Source of the DNA: JAVBNJ01 sp031551625
Lineage (GTDB): Bacteria; Bacteroidota; Bacteroidia; Bacteroidales; UBA932
Assembly (NCBI GenBank): GCA_031551625.1
Contig: JAVBNJ010000018.1
Location: 1-13,345 of the forward strand
Length of the DNA stretch: 13,345 nucleotides
Direction: 5' to 3'
In this document: positions 1-7,189 of the stretch, in pieces
How the letters are laid out: every line of letters starts with the position of its first letter
How positions within the stretch are numbered: the stretch's first letter is position 1
Made by a program: the position numbers and the translations under genes
The notes under the pieces: generated by a model
The model's database searches: none
What the model was told of the DNA's origin: nothing
Seen by the model: only the letters and a program-made list of their open reading frames with translations

Positions 1-1047
1 AAAAATACCTACATGAATTTATTGCTGCGTCCAAGCATTATGTTCCATTCCGAACAGTTGAATATTGGAGCAAATTTCACTTACGAACGCAAAACCGAAA
101 AAATAGAATACACGCAAATTGAAACCAATACGTCGAAAACTATTTTTTCATTGTACGGCCTGTGGTTTTATACCAGTGAAGTATACGCATCCGGAGGCGA
201 CAACAGCCGACAAAAAGACGACAACACCTTCGGCGGCGCTGCACAAGTGGAATTGCTGTTTGGCGATTTCAAATTCTACAACGAATTTACGGGCCTGTAC
301 AAAAAGGGTACACAATCGGAAACCGGCTACAACAACAAGCAATTCGGAGATATCGAACAAACGATGTACCGTTATGATGGTGCATTATCATATAACAACG
401 CGCATCGTTTGAAAGGATATGTAGCATTCTCGAAAATGCTTGGCTATAAATTACTGCAACGCTCGGAACTCAGCCCCGATGCTGCTTTGTATTTGTGGAT
501 AACCTATAACCGGATAAATTCGTATGTGCGAAATGCGACTAACTATGAAATTAGTTATACCTTCCACCGTGCACGCACAGCCTGGAACAACTCGTGGGAA
601 CTGAGCGCCGGCGCGCGCGGTTACAATGTAGGCAATGCGTACATGATGTACCCGCTGAAGTATAGCCAAACATGGAATTACACGGAAGCCTTTGCATCGT
701 TCAATAAAAATTTGCGTTGGAAAACAGGTATGATCGATATTTTCCCCACTGTTGCTTACGGTGTGGGCAGCGGCACCGAGAATGAAGTAACGCAATATGA
801 CGATAGCAATATTTTGGAACCCGATGTGCCATGGCAACTCAATGCGCAGTTGGCTGCCGAGTATGCGTTTATGACGGCAGACCGCCTGAATGCAGGCCTC
901 AAGGTACGTTACAGTTATTTCTTAAATAAAACAAAAGGCTGGGATATATACGGCGATTTATGCTACAACTACACACAAGCGTTGAGTGGTACGCTTAAAA
1001 ACAATCATCGTCAAAACGTTTCGTTGACGGTTGGTTTTTCTTTTTAA
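1..1047 (+). CDS. Outer-membrane beta-barrel protein, 5' partial (DUF6850-like)
   Basis: The frame is open to the left edge: four sense codons precede the first ATG at 13, so the true start is probably outside the window and 1047 is only the C-terminal part. The 344 visible residues are rich in alternating aromatic and polar residues, as in transmembrane beta strands. Many Tyr, Trp and Asn residues are present, with no hydrophobic helices and no Cys. The protein ends in SLTVGFSF, a terminal-Phe signal typical of BAM-inserted outer-membrane proteins. Overall it resembles the Bacteroidota family called DUF6850, though I recall that family only by general likeness. It lies 34 nt upstream of the 4Fe-4S membrane protein gene on the same strand, so the two are probably co-transcribed. 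The substrate is unknown. The barrel call is fairly secure and the family name less so. Confidence 0.65.
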   Translation, partial: KNTYMNLLLRPSIMFHSEQLNIGANFTYERKTEKIEYTQIETNTSKTIFSLYGLWFYTSEVYASGGDNSRQKDDNTFGGAAQVELLFGDFKFYNEFTGLYKKGTQSETGYNNKQFGDIEQTMYRYDGALSYNNAHRLKGYVAFSKMLGYKLLQRSELSPDAALYLWITYNRINSYVRNATNYEISYTFHRARTAWNNSWELSAGARGYNVGNAYMMYPLKYSQTWNYTEAFASFNKNLRWKTGMIDIFPTVAYGVGSGTENEVTQYDDSNILEPDVPWQLNAQLAAEYAFMTADRLNAGLKVRYSYFLNKTKGWDIYGDLCYNYTQALSGTLKNNHRQNVSLTVGFSF

Positions 1048-1081
1048 ACACATAAAAGTTAATTTATCATAAGAACAAAAA

Positions 1082-3028
1082 ATGAAAAAGCAAAAAAACA
1101 TTTGGAAAAAAGTATTGCAATGGGGCGTTATCGCAGCTATTGTGGGGTTCATTGTAACCGGCATTATTACCGGAAACAAAGCCGATGTGGAAGCGTATTG
1201 CCCGTTTGGTGGGCTGCAAGCCTTCTCTACCTATTTGGTCAACGGCACGCTCGCATGCAGTATGTCGATGTTGCAAATTATGATTGGCATCGTGCTCGGG
1301 GTGGGCATTATTTTGTTCAGCAAGCTCTTTTGCGGCTATTTGTGCCCGCTTGGTACGCTTAGCGAAGCAATGGCCAAGTTGCGCAAAAAAATGAAAGTAA
1401 AAGAAATTGTAATACCTGCCGGAAGCATTGCCGACAAAGCATTGCGTATTATCAAATACGCTTTATTGTTTACCGTATTTTATTTTACCATTGGCAGCAG
1501 CGAATTGTTTTGCAAAAACTTCGACCCCTACTATGCTATGGCTACCGGTTTTAAAGGCGAAATTACGTTGTGGATGTCATTGGCCGCCATCGTACTTTTA
1601 TTCTGCGGCAGCTTTTTCATCAACATGTTCTGGTGCCGTTACATTTGCCCGCTAGGCGCTATCAGTAACATTTTCAAATTCACGCTGTGGTTTGTTGTGT
1701 TTGTGTTGGTAATTGGCATCTTGAGTTTTGTAGGTGTTCATATTCCCTGGGTATACATACTGGCCGCAGCCTGCTTGGGTTTCTACGGTATCGAAATTTT
1801 TGTTCGACAGGCAAAATACACACCGCTGCTGAAAATTACACGCGACACCAATACCTGCAACAATTGCGGTATCTGCGCTAAAAAATGCCCGTATCGCATT
1901 GATGTGGACAAAGTAAAATATGTGCGTAATATTGATTGCACGATGTGCGGCGAATGTATCGACGCTTGTCCGCAAAAATCGCTGCAAGTGAACAGTCGCA
2001 AAAAAATGCGCTGGGTACCTGCCATCGCAGTAGTACTATTGTTTGCACTGGCATTGTGGTTAGGCAACACATGGGAACTGCCCACTATCAATGAACGATG
2101 GGGCGATAATGTACCCGAATTGAAACTGGAAACGATGGAACTAAGCGGTCTACGCTCTGTAAAATGCTATGGTAGCTCCAAAGCATTCTCTGCCCAAATG
2201 AAAAAAGTGCCCGGGGTTTACGGCGTGGCTACTTACGTGCGTTCGCATACGGTAACCATTTACTACAATCCTGCTGAAACCAATATCGACAAAATTACGC
2301 AGGCCGTATTTACGCCCACTACCACCAAGCTCAACAATCCGCCTGCCGATATACCGGTGTTGAATGTTGTAACGCTCGGTGTCGACAAATTGTTCGACAA
2401 ACTCGACGTAAATTATTTGGGCTTGCTGTTCAAACAACACGAAGGATTTTACGGTATCCAAACCGAGTATGCGTGTCCGGTAATTGTACGTCTCTACGTA
2501 GACCCGAAAACTGATGTGAGTGAAGAAAACCTGCGCAAGATTGTGGAGAGCAAAGAACTGGTGATGCAAGTGCATGGCGGCGGCGAAAAAATAATTCCGT
2601 GCGACTATGTATTGGTAAATATCAGTGAAACGATAGACACCATTAGCCGCGTAGCATTCCTGAACCAATTCTTCAAAAGCGTATCGTTTACCTACAAAAA
2701 ACAATTAGCAAAATATGAAGGTAAAGAAACCGCTGTATACGAACTGGAATACCCGGGGTTGGAAAAACCTGCTGTAAGCCGCGTGATTCCTTTCCTCTCA
2801 AGCCACCTTTCGGGACAAGACGGGTTGGTGAAGTTTGAAACTGCATTGAATAACGAGCAAGTACCCGTGATACGCATTACATTTGTAAAAGGCGTAGCCG
2901 ATGCCGACAAAATTTGGAGCTACCTGACTGCACCGAAATGGCACATCTTTAAATCCGACGGTACCGAAGAAGACCAAGACCCGAAGCTGGATTTCAGCAA
3001 TGTGGAGAAAGGAAAAGTAATTGAATAA
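1082..3028 (+). CDS. Membrane 4Fe-4S ferredoxin-type protein, NapH/NosR-like, with HMA-like C-terminal domain
   Basis: A 648-residue inner-membrane electron-transfer protein. Hydrophobic helices lie near residues 13-31, 63-82, 125-142, 165-183, 200-240 and 311-328. Cys motifs typical of NapH/NosR/CcoG-like proteins sit at helix ends: CPFGG (C40), CGYLCP (C84, C88) and CRYICP (C185, C189). Two complete 4Fe-4S ferredoxin motifs follow (C259, C262, C265, C269 and C286, C289, C292, C296), enough for two cubane clusters. Residues 353-412 resemble a heavy-metal-associated (HMA) fold, with the pattern KKVPGVYGV followed by VTIYYNP. However, the CxxC metal site is replaced by a single Cys362 (KCYGSS). 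A second similar segment lies near 455-495. The start at 1082 places a Lys-rich segment before the first helix. Known relatives pass electrons to periplasmic or membrane enzymes; the partner here is not visible. The neighbouring barrel gene suggests a role tied to uptake of a metal or cofactor, which is inference. Confidence 0.85.
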   Translation: MKKQKNIWKKVLQWGVIAAIVGFIVTGIITGNKADVEAYCPFGGLQAFSTYLVNGTLACSMSMLQIMIGIVLGVGIILFSKLFCGYLCPLGTLSEAMAKLRKKMKVKEIVIPAGSIADKALRIIKYALLFTVFYFTIGSSELFCKNFDPYYAMATGFKGEITLWMSLAAIVLLFCGSFFINMFWCRYICPLGAISNIFKFTLWFVVFVLVIGILSFVGVHIPWVYILAAACLGFYGIEIFVRQAKYTPLLKITRDTNTCNNCGICAKKCPYRIDVDKVKYVRNIDCTMCGECIDACPQKSLQVNSRKKMRWVPAIAVVLLFALALWLGNTWELPTINERWGDNVPELKLETMELSGLRSVKCYGSSKAFSAQMKKVPGVYGVATYVRSHTVTIYYNPAETNIDKITQAVFTPTTTKLNNPPADIPVLNVVTLGVDKLFDKLDVNYLGLLFKQHEGFYGIQTEYACPVIVRLYVDPKTDVSEENLRKIVESKELVMQVHGGGEKIIPCDYVLVNISETIDTISRVAFLNQFFKSVSFTYKKQLAKYEGKETAVYELEYPGLEKPAVSRVIPFLSSHLSGQDGLVKFETALNNEQVPVIRITFVKGVADADKIWSYLTAPKWHIFKSDGTEEDQDPKLDFSNVEKGKVIE

Positions 3029-3162
3029 TTAGGAATGAAGAATTACGAATTAGGAATTGGTGCGCTTTACGTCATTGCGAGGAACGAAGTAACTCGCAAT
3101 GACGCAAAGCAATCTTCAATAACAACTGCGAATTCCTGATTTCTCATTCGTAATTCATAATT
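3027..3162. repeat. Nested inverted-repeat intergenic element (MITE/REP-like)
   Basis: The gap between the 4Fe-4S gene and the S46 peptidase is almost entirely palindromic. Outer arms of 32 nt (3027-3058 and 3131-3162) match as inverted repeats at 25 of 32 positions. An inner hairpin has 18-nt arms (3064-3081 and 3093-3110) with one mismatch and an 11-nt loop; its core is CGTCATTGCGAG. The left outer arm overlaps the last two bases of the upstream TAA stop. The core resembles a short palindromic repeat that I know to be dispersed in many bacterial genomes. It may act as a transcript-end structure, since no other terminator follows the upstream gene. No transposase is present. Confidence 0.75.
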
Positions 3163-3172
3163 GGACTATTAG

Positions 3173-5353
3173 ATGAAAAAATTAACATATTACATTATTG
3201 TTGCCACATTGTTGCTCCCTTTGAGTGCCGCCGCCGACGAGGGTATGTGGTTGGTGCAGTTGCTCGAACAAAACCTCATGCGCCAGATGAAAGCTAAAGG
3301 TTTGATGTTGGATGCAAAAGAAATTTACAACGAAAAAGGTGCGTCAATCGCAGGCGCGGTGGTGTCGCTGGATTTCGGTTGCACAGGCAGTATTATTTCC
3401 GACCAGGGATTGATGATCACCAACCATCACTGCGCTTACGACGATATTCATAACTTGAGTACACCAGAAAAAAATTATTTGGAAAATGGTTTTTTTGCAC
3501 GCAGTGCAGCCGACGAAATTCCGATTCCCGGAAAATCAGTACAGCTTCTACACAAAGTATTGGATGTAACCAACGAAGTATTGGCTTGCAAAGACTCGGT
3601 GATTAAAGCGCGTGGTGCCGAAACGGCGCTTACCATGCGTGGCGTGCTCGGCATTATCGAAAAGCGTTACCATGCAAAGGATACCACTATGGAGGTATTG
3701 TGTAACGCCATGTGGCGCGGCATGAAATACTACGTGTATTTCTACGAAGTATACACCGATGTGCGTTTGGTAGCCGCACCACCAGTGAGCCTTGGAGCCT
3801 TTGGTGGAGAGACCGACAACTGGGAATGGCCGCAACACAAAATCGACTTTACGATGTACCGTGTGTACACAGGTAAAAACGGCCAACCCGCCAGCTATGC
3901 GGCCGACAACGTTCCGCTCAAACCACACAATGTATTGAATGTTTCCACGAAAGGAGTAAAAGATGGCGATTTTACCATGGTGCTCGGCTACCCCGGCCGC
4001 ACCAACCGCTACCAGCCATCGTGGTCGGTTGCACAAAAGGAGCACGTGACGAATCCGGTAATTACCAAGCTGCGCCGCGCCCGGTTGGACATTATGAAGA
4101 GGTGGATGGACACCGACAGCATCGTCCGCCTGAAATATGCCGATAAATATTTTGGCCTTAGCAACTATCAGGAATACCTCGAGGGCGAAACGCAATGCTT
4201 CCGCCGCTACCACGTCGAAGAAATTAAAGCTGCCGAAGAAGCGCAATTCCGCGAATGGATAGCAAAAGATCCTGCGCGCCAACACCTGTATGGCCCGGCA
4301 TTGGATGTATTGAAGAAAGCTTACACGACACAGAATGATGTAGAGAAATATAAAACCTATTATCGCGAAACCATCGTGAGCGGATCGGATTTGTTGAACT
4401 TCTCGAACCGCCTGCGTGGTTTCAAAACCGCGCTCGAAAAAGGAACTATTGATTCGGTACTATCGGTGGATAACGAAGAATACAAAAATTTCGTAGCAGC
4501 CGCCGATAAATTTTATGCCGGTTACGACAGCCGTATCAACCGCGACTTGCTACCGATGATTCTGTGCCAATACACTGCCAACGTACCGCAAAAATATTGG
4601 GGCGATTACCTGCCGCAACTCTATGCCGACCACAAAGGCGACTGTAATGCCGTGGCGGCCTACCTACTCGAAGCATCGCACCTTACCACAAAAGAAAAAT
4701 GCTTTGCCTACTTGGAAACCAAACCACGTGTAGAGGAAATGGTACAAGACCCGTTGTTTCGTTTAAATACCAGCATGGGTATCCGCCTATTTACCGACGA
4801 AATAAAAGAAGAAGTAAGCGATTTGGATTTGTACAAAAGCTTAGCGCTGTTTACGCAAGGTCTCTGTGAAATGCGTACAGGGAAAGGTATTCCGCAATAT
4901 CCCGATGCCAACTCGACGATGCGTATTACATACGGAACCATTGGCGGCATTAGCCCCTCCGATGCGGTAAACATTAAATCGCAAACCACATCGGTTGGTT
5001 ATCTGGAAAAATATAATCCCGACAGCTACGAATTTCATGTGCTGCCGAAAACACTGGATTTAGTGACCCGCAAAGACTTTGGAAAATGGGCCAACAAACA
5101 GGGTGAACTCAACGTATGCTTCTTGAGCAACAACGATATTACCGGTGGCAACTCCGGCAGCCCGGTGCTCAACGGCAAAGGCGAGTTGATTGGCTTGGCG
5201 TTCGATGGCAACAAAGAATCGCTGGCCGGCGATGCCTACTTCCACCCACAGTACAACAAAACAGTCAGCGTAGATATCCGCGCAGTGTTGTGGGTACTCG
5301 ATAAGTATGCAGGAATGCAGTATCTGTTGGATGAAATTAAGATGACAAAATAA
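3173..5353 (+). CDS. S46 family dipeptidyl-peptidase (DPP7-type), exported
   Basis: A 726-residue serine peptidase that removes dipeptides from peptide N-termini, normally in the periplasm of amino-acid-fermenting or proteolytic Bacteroidota. A Sec signal peptide covers residues 1-21 (hydrophobic core, then SAAA before DEGMW). The chymotrypsin-like catalytic triad can be assigned: His86 in TNHHCAYD, Asp225 in QHKIDF and Ser661 in GNSGSP. In this family the residue 18 positions after the catalytic Ser sets P1 preference: Arg in DPP11 (acidic P1) and Gly in DPP7 (hydrophobic P1). Here it is Gly679, which points to DPP7-type specificity. Length is normal for the family (about 700-730 residues). 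The gene stands alone, between an inverted-repeat element and a strong terminator. DPP7 versus DPP11 rests on that one residue; the family call is secure. Confidence 0.95.
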   Translation: MKKLTYYIIVATLLLPLSAAADEGMWLVQLLEQNLMRQMKAKGLMLDAKEIYNEKGASIAGAVVSLDFGCTGSIISDQGLMITNHHCAYDDIHNLSTPEKNYLENGFFARSAADEIPIPGKSVQLLHKVLDVTNEVLACKDSVIKARGAETALTMRGVLGIIEKRYHAKDTTMEVLCNAMWRGMKYYVYFYEVYTDVRLVAAPPVSLGAFGGETDNWEWPQHKIDFTMYRVYTGKNGQPASYAADNVPLKPHNVLNVSTKGVKDGDFTMVLGYPGRTNRYQPSWSVAQKEHVTNPVITKLRRARLDIMKRWMDTDSIVRLKYADKYFGLSNYQEYLEGETQCFRRYHVEEIKAAEEAQFREWIAKDPARQHLYGPALDVLKKAYTTQNDVEKYKTYYRETIVSGSDLLNFSNRLRGFKTALEKGTIDSVLSVDNEEYKNFVAAADKFYAGYDSRINRDLLPMILCQYTANVPQKYWGDYLPQLYADHKGDCNAVAAYLLEASHLTTKEKCFAYLETKPRVEEMVQDPLFRLNTSMGIRLFTDEIKEEVSDLDLYKSLALFTQGLCEMRTGKGIPQYPDANSTMRITYGTIGGISPSDAVNIKSQTTSVGYLEKYNPDSYEFHVLPKTLDLVTRKDFGKWANKQGELNVCFLSNNDITGGNSGSPVLNGKGELIGLAFDGNKESLAGDAYFHPQYNKTVSVDIRAVLWVLDKYAGMQYLLDEIKMTK

Positions 5354-5375
5354 TAATTTATTTAGTGGTAATTTT

Positions 5376-5419
5376 AATCGGACAAATTTATGATTCAATC
5401 GTAAATCTGTCCGATTTTT
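5376..5419 (+). terminator. Intrinsic terminator after the S46 peptidase gene
   Basis: Arms 5376-5390 and 5402-5416 form a 15-bp stem with one mismatch and an 11-nt loop. A run of five T (5415-5419) follows at the plus-strand 3' side. It lies 22 nt after the peptidase stop. It also sits between two convergent genes, but the minus-strand side has no T run, so it mainly serves the plus strand. Confidence 0.8.
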
Positions 5420-5471
5420 ATATTACTATAGTTACCAATTTTATTTTTTGAATACAATCGTAGTATATATT

Positions 5472-6632
5472 TTATCTTACACAACGGATGGATCTTGCAT
5501 AAGGTGTATCAGGATTAAATGTATAGACATATAAATTACTATCATTTAGAAATAATCTTTCTACATCTCTTTGTGTGGAGGATGGGATGATCCACATATC
5601 TGTCGCTAACCCCAAGTCCGAGCTTGTACCCTCATTAATTCGATAATAAGCAGCCGGTAATGCTGTAAAACCAAAATCATCTGTTCCGTCAAAAGCGGGA
5701 TTATTGGTTGCCGTTGCTTTAAGTTTTTTACCGGAAGAAGTGCCTAATGAAACGACGAAAGAATCCCATTCACTGCGATTAGGTACGTGCCAGCCATGGG
5801 GGCATATATCACTAAGGGCGGCTTGTGCATAAGCATAAAGCGCACCATAGGTATCGCAATAAGTTGAAATTCCTGCATAACAATAAGAAGTAACCCCTCT
5901 GTAATTTAGATGTTGGGCTAACCACCACTTGTCATCCGGCATGTAAACAATACGGTATAGTTTATTATCGCGTTCATCTTTTATCCATGCTTCCCAATTT
6001 TTTGCTCCGCTTGTACGTTGGTGGCAAAGGTATGTGTCCTCTATATAAAGATCGTTACCTGTATAGGGACAAAATACACCGGGGCAATCCGTAGCATCGG
6101 TCAATGCCGTTGGGGCGATAGTTAATGATACTATCGCTAATGTTTTTCCGTAAACTACTTGTTTAGTGGTGCCATCGGCGGCTGTTAAAGTAAATGGTGG
6201 AGTACCTTTGAATGTATATACTCCACCGCTGGTAGTTATGTTCGGCGGGCAGTCGCTCACATGGGCACACCAGTTGTATTTGTCAGGCACCCCGCTTAAT
6301 GTTACGGTTACTTTCTGGCTGTAGGCACCACTGTTTCCTTGCAGCCAAAAGCCGCGTCCACCGGCTGTGATGGTAGCACCGGAACTTCCGGCACTGACAC
6401 TTGTAACTGTTGCACGACTCCAAACACCGGTGGTCAGGTTTTTGTAATCAACAAGCACCCACACTCTCGAGTTGTACTTCCCTTCCAACCGGTTTGTCCA
6501 CGACACATTAAAACTTACTTTCTTCGACGTAGAGTAACTGCCGCTCGTAGACGACACCGTAACTTTGTATTGTGCAAACGCAGTATAAGCAAGCGTTGCA
6601 AAGAAAAGAGAAAAGAAAATTTGTTTCATCAT
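5472..6632 (-). CDS. Secreted FISUMP-domain surface protein
   Basis: A 386-residue exported protein. Residues 1-20 are a signal peptide ending AFA before QYKVTV. Residues about 22-155 form a beta-rich domain ending in the WCAHVSDCPPN and GVYTFKGTPPF motifs, which recur in the divergent neighbour at 7579-8598. Residues about 198-386 are a Fibrobacter succinogenes major paralogous (FISUMP) domain: WWLAQHLNY (236-244), YGALYAY (262-268), CPHGWHVPNRSEWD (277-290), FGFTALPA (320-327) and the terminal RCVR. This fold is related to C-type lectins and is common on Bacteroidota and Fibrobacter surfaces; ligands are mostly unknown. Two ATG codons are adjacent (6632 and 6629) and either gives a good signal peptide. 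There is no type IX secretion C-terminal domain and no lipobox. It is transcribed away from the ncRNA pair. The family call is firm and the function unknown. Confidence 0.9.
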   Translation of the reverse strand: MMKQIFFSLFFATLAYTAFAQYKVTVSSTSGSYSTSKKVSFNVSWTNRLEGKYNSRVWVLVDYKNLTTGVWSRATVTSVSAGSSGATITAGGRGFWLQGNSGAYSQKVTVTLSGVPDKYNWCAHVSDCPPNITTSGGVYTFKGTPPFTLTAADGTTKQVVYGKTLAIVSLTIAPTALTDATDCPGVFCPYTGNDLYIEDTYLCHQRTSGAKNWEAWIKDERDNKLYRIVYMPDDKWWLAQHLNYRGVTSYCYAGISTYCDTYGALYAYAQAALSDICPHGWHVPNRSEWDSFVVSLGTSSGKKLKATATNNPAFDGTDDFGFTALPAAYYRINEGTSSDLGLATDMWIIPSSTQRDVERLFLNDSNLYVYTFNPDTPYARSIRCVR

Positions 6633-6653
6633 TATTTTGTTTTTGATTAGTTT

Positions 6654-6701
6654 AACTAATTAATTAGTTTAAAATTACGTAGCTTCGGGATTGTTTTCCA
6701 A
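6654..6701 (-). promoter_or_regulatory. Candidate promoter and palindrome upstream of the FISUMP gene
   Basis: On the minus strand TTGG (6701-6698), a 20-nt spacer and TAATTTTA (6677-6670) each differ by one base from the Bacteroidota promoter elements TTTG and TAnnTTTG. The -7-like box lies 37 nt before the start codon. A perfect 16-bp palindrome, AACTAATTAATTAGTT (6654-6669), lies between the box and the gene and would fall at the transcript start. It is AT-only at its centre, so it may have no function. Confidence 0.35.
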
Positions 6702-6737
6702 TCTGTGACATTCGTTTTTAATCTGTCACATCTGTGG
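6700..6737. promoter_or_regulatory. Repeated AATCTGTSACAT motif, candidate operator
   Basis: AATCTGTGACAT (6700-6711) and AATCTGTCACAT (6720-6731) are direct repeats exactly 20 bp apart that differ by one base. Because of that change, TGTGACA (6704-6710) and TGTCACA (6724-6730) are also inverted repeats. A partial third copy, ATCTGTGG, starts at 6730. The array abuts the -33-like box of the candidate FISUMP promoter. The two-helical-turn spacing and that position suit a dimeric activator or repressor. The protein is unknown. Confidence 0.45.
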
Positions 6738-6817
6738 TTCAACAAACAAACACAACAACCCCTTGCTACGATTTTCAATTCGTTGTCTTTTGGTTCAACT
6801 TTTAATGTAATCGCTTG

Positions 6818-7033
6818 AAAAAATGAAAACGTGATACATTTTGTTTTCGCTGGAGGTTCTTCGATACCTAAACAAGAAAACGTAATAATGCATCACGCAC
6901 GTTTACGTCTTGTTCCTTCTTGTTTTGAAATTTTCGAAGATTTCCAGCGAAGTACTTAAGTTTTATGACAGTACATATTTTAAAGAACAATTATGAATTC
7001 TTAAAGGTGCATCTTATCACAACATCTAAGAGT
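6818..7033 (-). ncRNA. Candidate structured RNA with pseudoknot, copy A
   Basis: Read on the minus strand. A small hairpin (6970-6974 with 6952-6956) comes first. The main stem follows: 9 bp (6951-6943 with 6854-6846), an AA/ACC internal loop, 7 bp (6940-6934 with 6864-6858), then 7 bp (6925-6919 with 6876-6870) and 6 bp (6908-6903 with 6885-6880) toward the tip. Apical-loop bases 6897-6888 (CGTGATGCAT) can pair over 10 bp, with one G-U, to 6839-6830. A T-rich tract on the minus strand follows directly and could end transcription. The 9-bp helix and the long-range helix keep pairing relative to copy B although their sequences differ. Ends are estimated from the promoter and the T tract. It could instead be a DNA-level palindromic repeat. 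6S RNA was considered, but a loop-to-tail pseudoknot is not a feature of 6S. Confidence 0.5.
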
Positions 7034-7039
7034 TCTTTG

Positions 7040-7071
7040 CAAAGGTTGAAAAATATTTTTTATTATGCAAA
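7040..7071 (-). promoter_or_regulatory. Promoter of RNA copy A
   Basis: On the minus strand TTTG (7071-7068), 20 nt, then AACCTTTG (7047-7040), one base off TAnnTTTG. The AT-rich spacer resembles that of the copy B promoter, with the same TTTGCA ending, so the two promoters look homologous. Confidence 0.5.
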
Positions 7072-7090
7072 TTTATTTTCAACCTTTCAG

Positions 7091-7134
7091 GGCTGGCGCA
7101 TTTAGAAATTAAGTAATTTGTGAATGCGTCGGCC
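7091..7134. promoter_or_regulatory. Central palindrome between divergent promoters
   Basis: A 44-bp imperfect palindrome centred between 7112 and 7113, with 17 of 21 positions per arm pairing. Perfect blocks are AAATTA/TAATTT (7106-7111 and 7114-7119), CGCATT/AATGCG (7097-7102 and 7123-7128) and GGC/GCC at the ends. Its edges lie 19 bp from the -33 TTTG of each flanking promoter. It could be a shared operator, or the axis of the inverted duplication that produced the RNA pair. Confidence 0.55.
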
Positions 7135-7153
7135 ATGGCGAGTTTCTTTTTTG

Positions 7154-7184
7154 TTTGCAAATTAAAAATATTTTTATACTTTTG
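7154..7184 (+). promoter_or_regulatory. Bacteroidota-type promoter of RNA copy B
   Basis: TTTG (7154-7157), a 19-nt spacer and TACTTTTG (7177-7184) match the Bacteroidota consensus TTTG-N19-TAnnTTTG exactly. Transcription would begin near 7190. The nearest coding start downstream is 7579, almost 400 nt away, so a noncoding transcript or a long structured leader is implied. Confidence 0.75.
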
Positions 7185-7189
7185 CACTA

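Noticed and set aside
3064..3110. CRISPR repeat
   Set aside because: The palindromic unit occurs once here, without regularly spaced copies or spacers. The only other likeness, at 7411-7436, is degenerate and more than 4 kb away.
3548..4285. A 245-codon open frame antisense to the S46 peptidase gene
   Set aside because: It lies entirely inside a gene with an assigned catalytic triad and full-length family match. The product shows no domain, so it is a by-product of codon bias. The long antisense frames inside pgk and sppA were dropped for the same reason.
6700..6731. A CRP/FNR-type operator (TGTGA-N6-TCACA)
   Set aside because: The half-sites TGTGA and TCACA are present but lie far wider apart than the six bases required, and the direct-repeat reading at 20 bp fits better.
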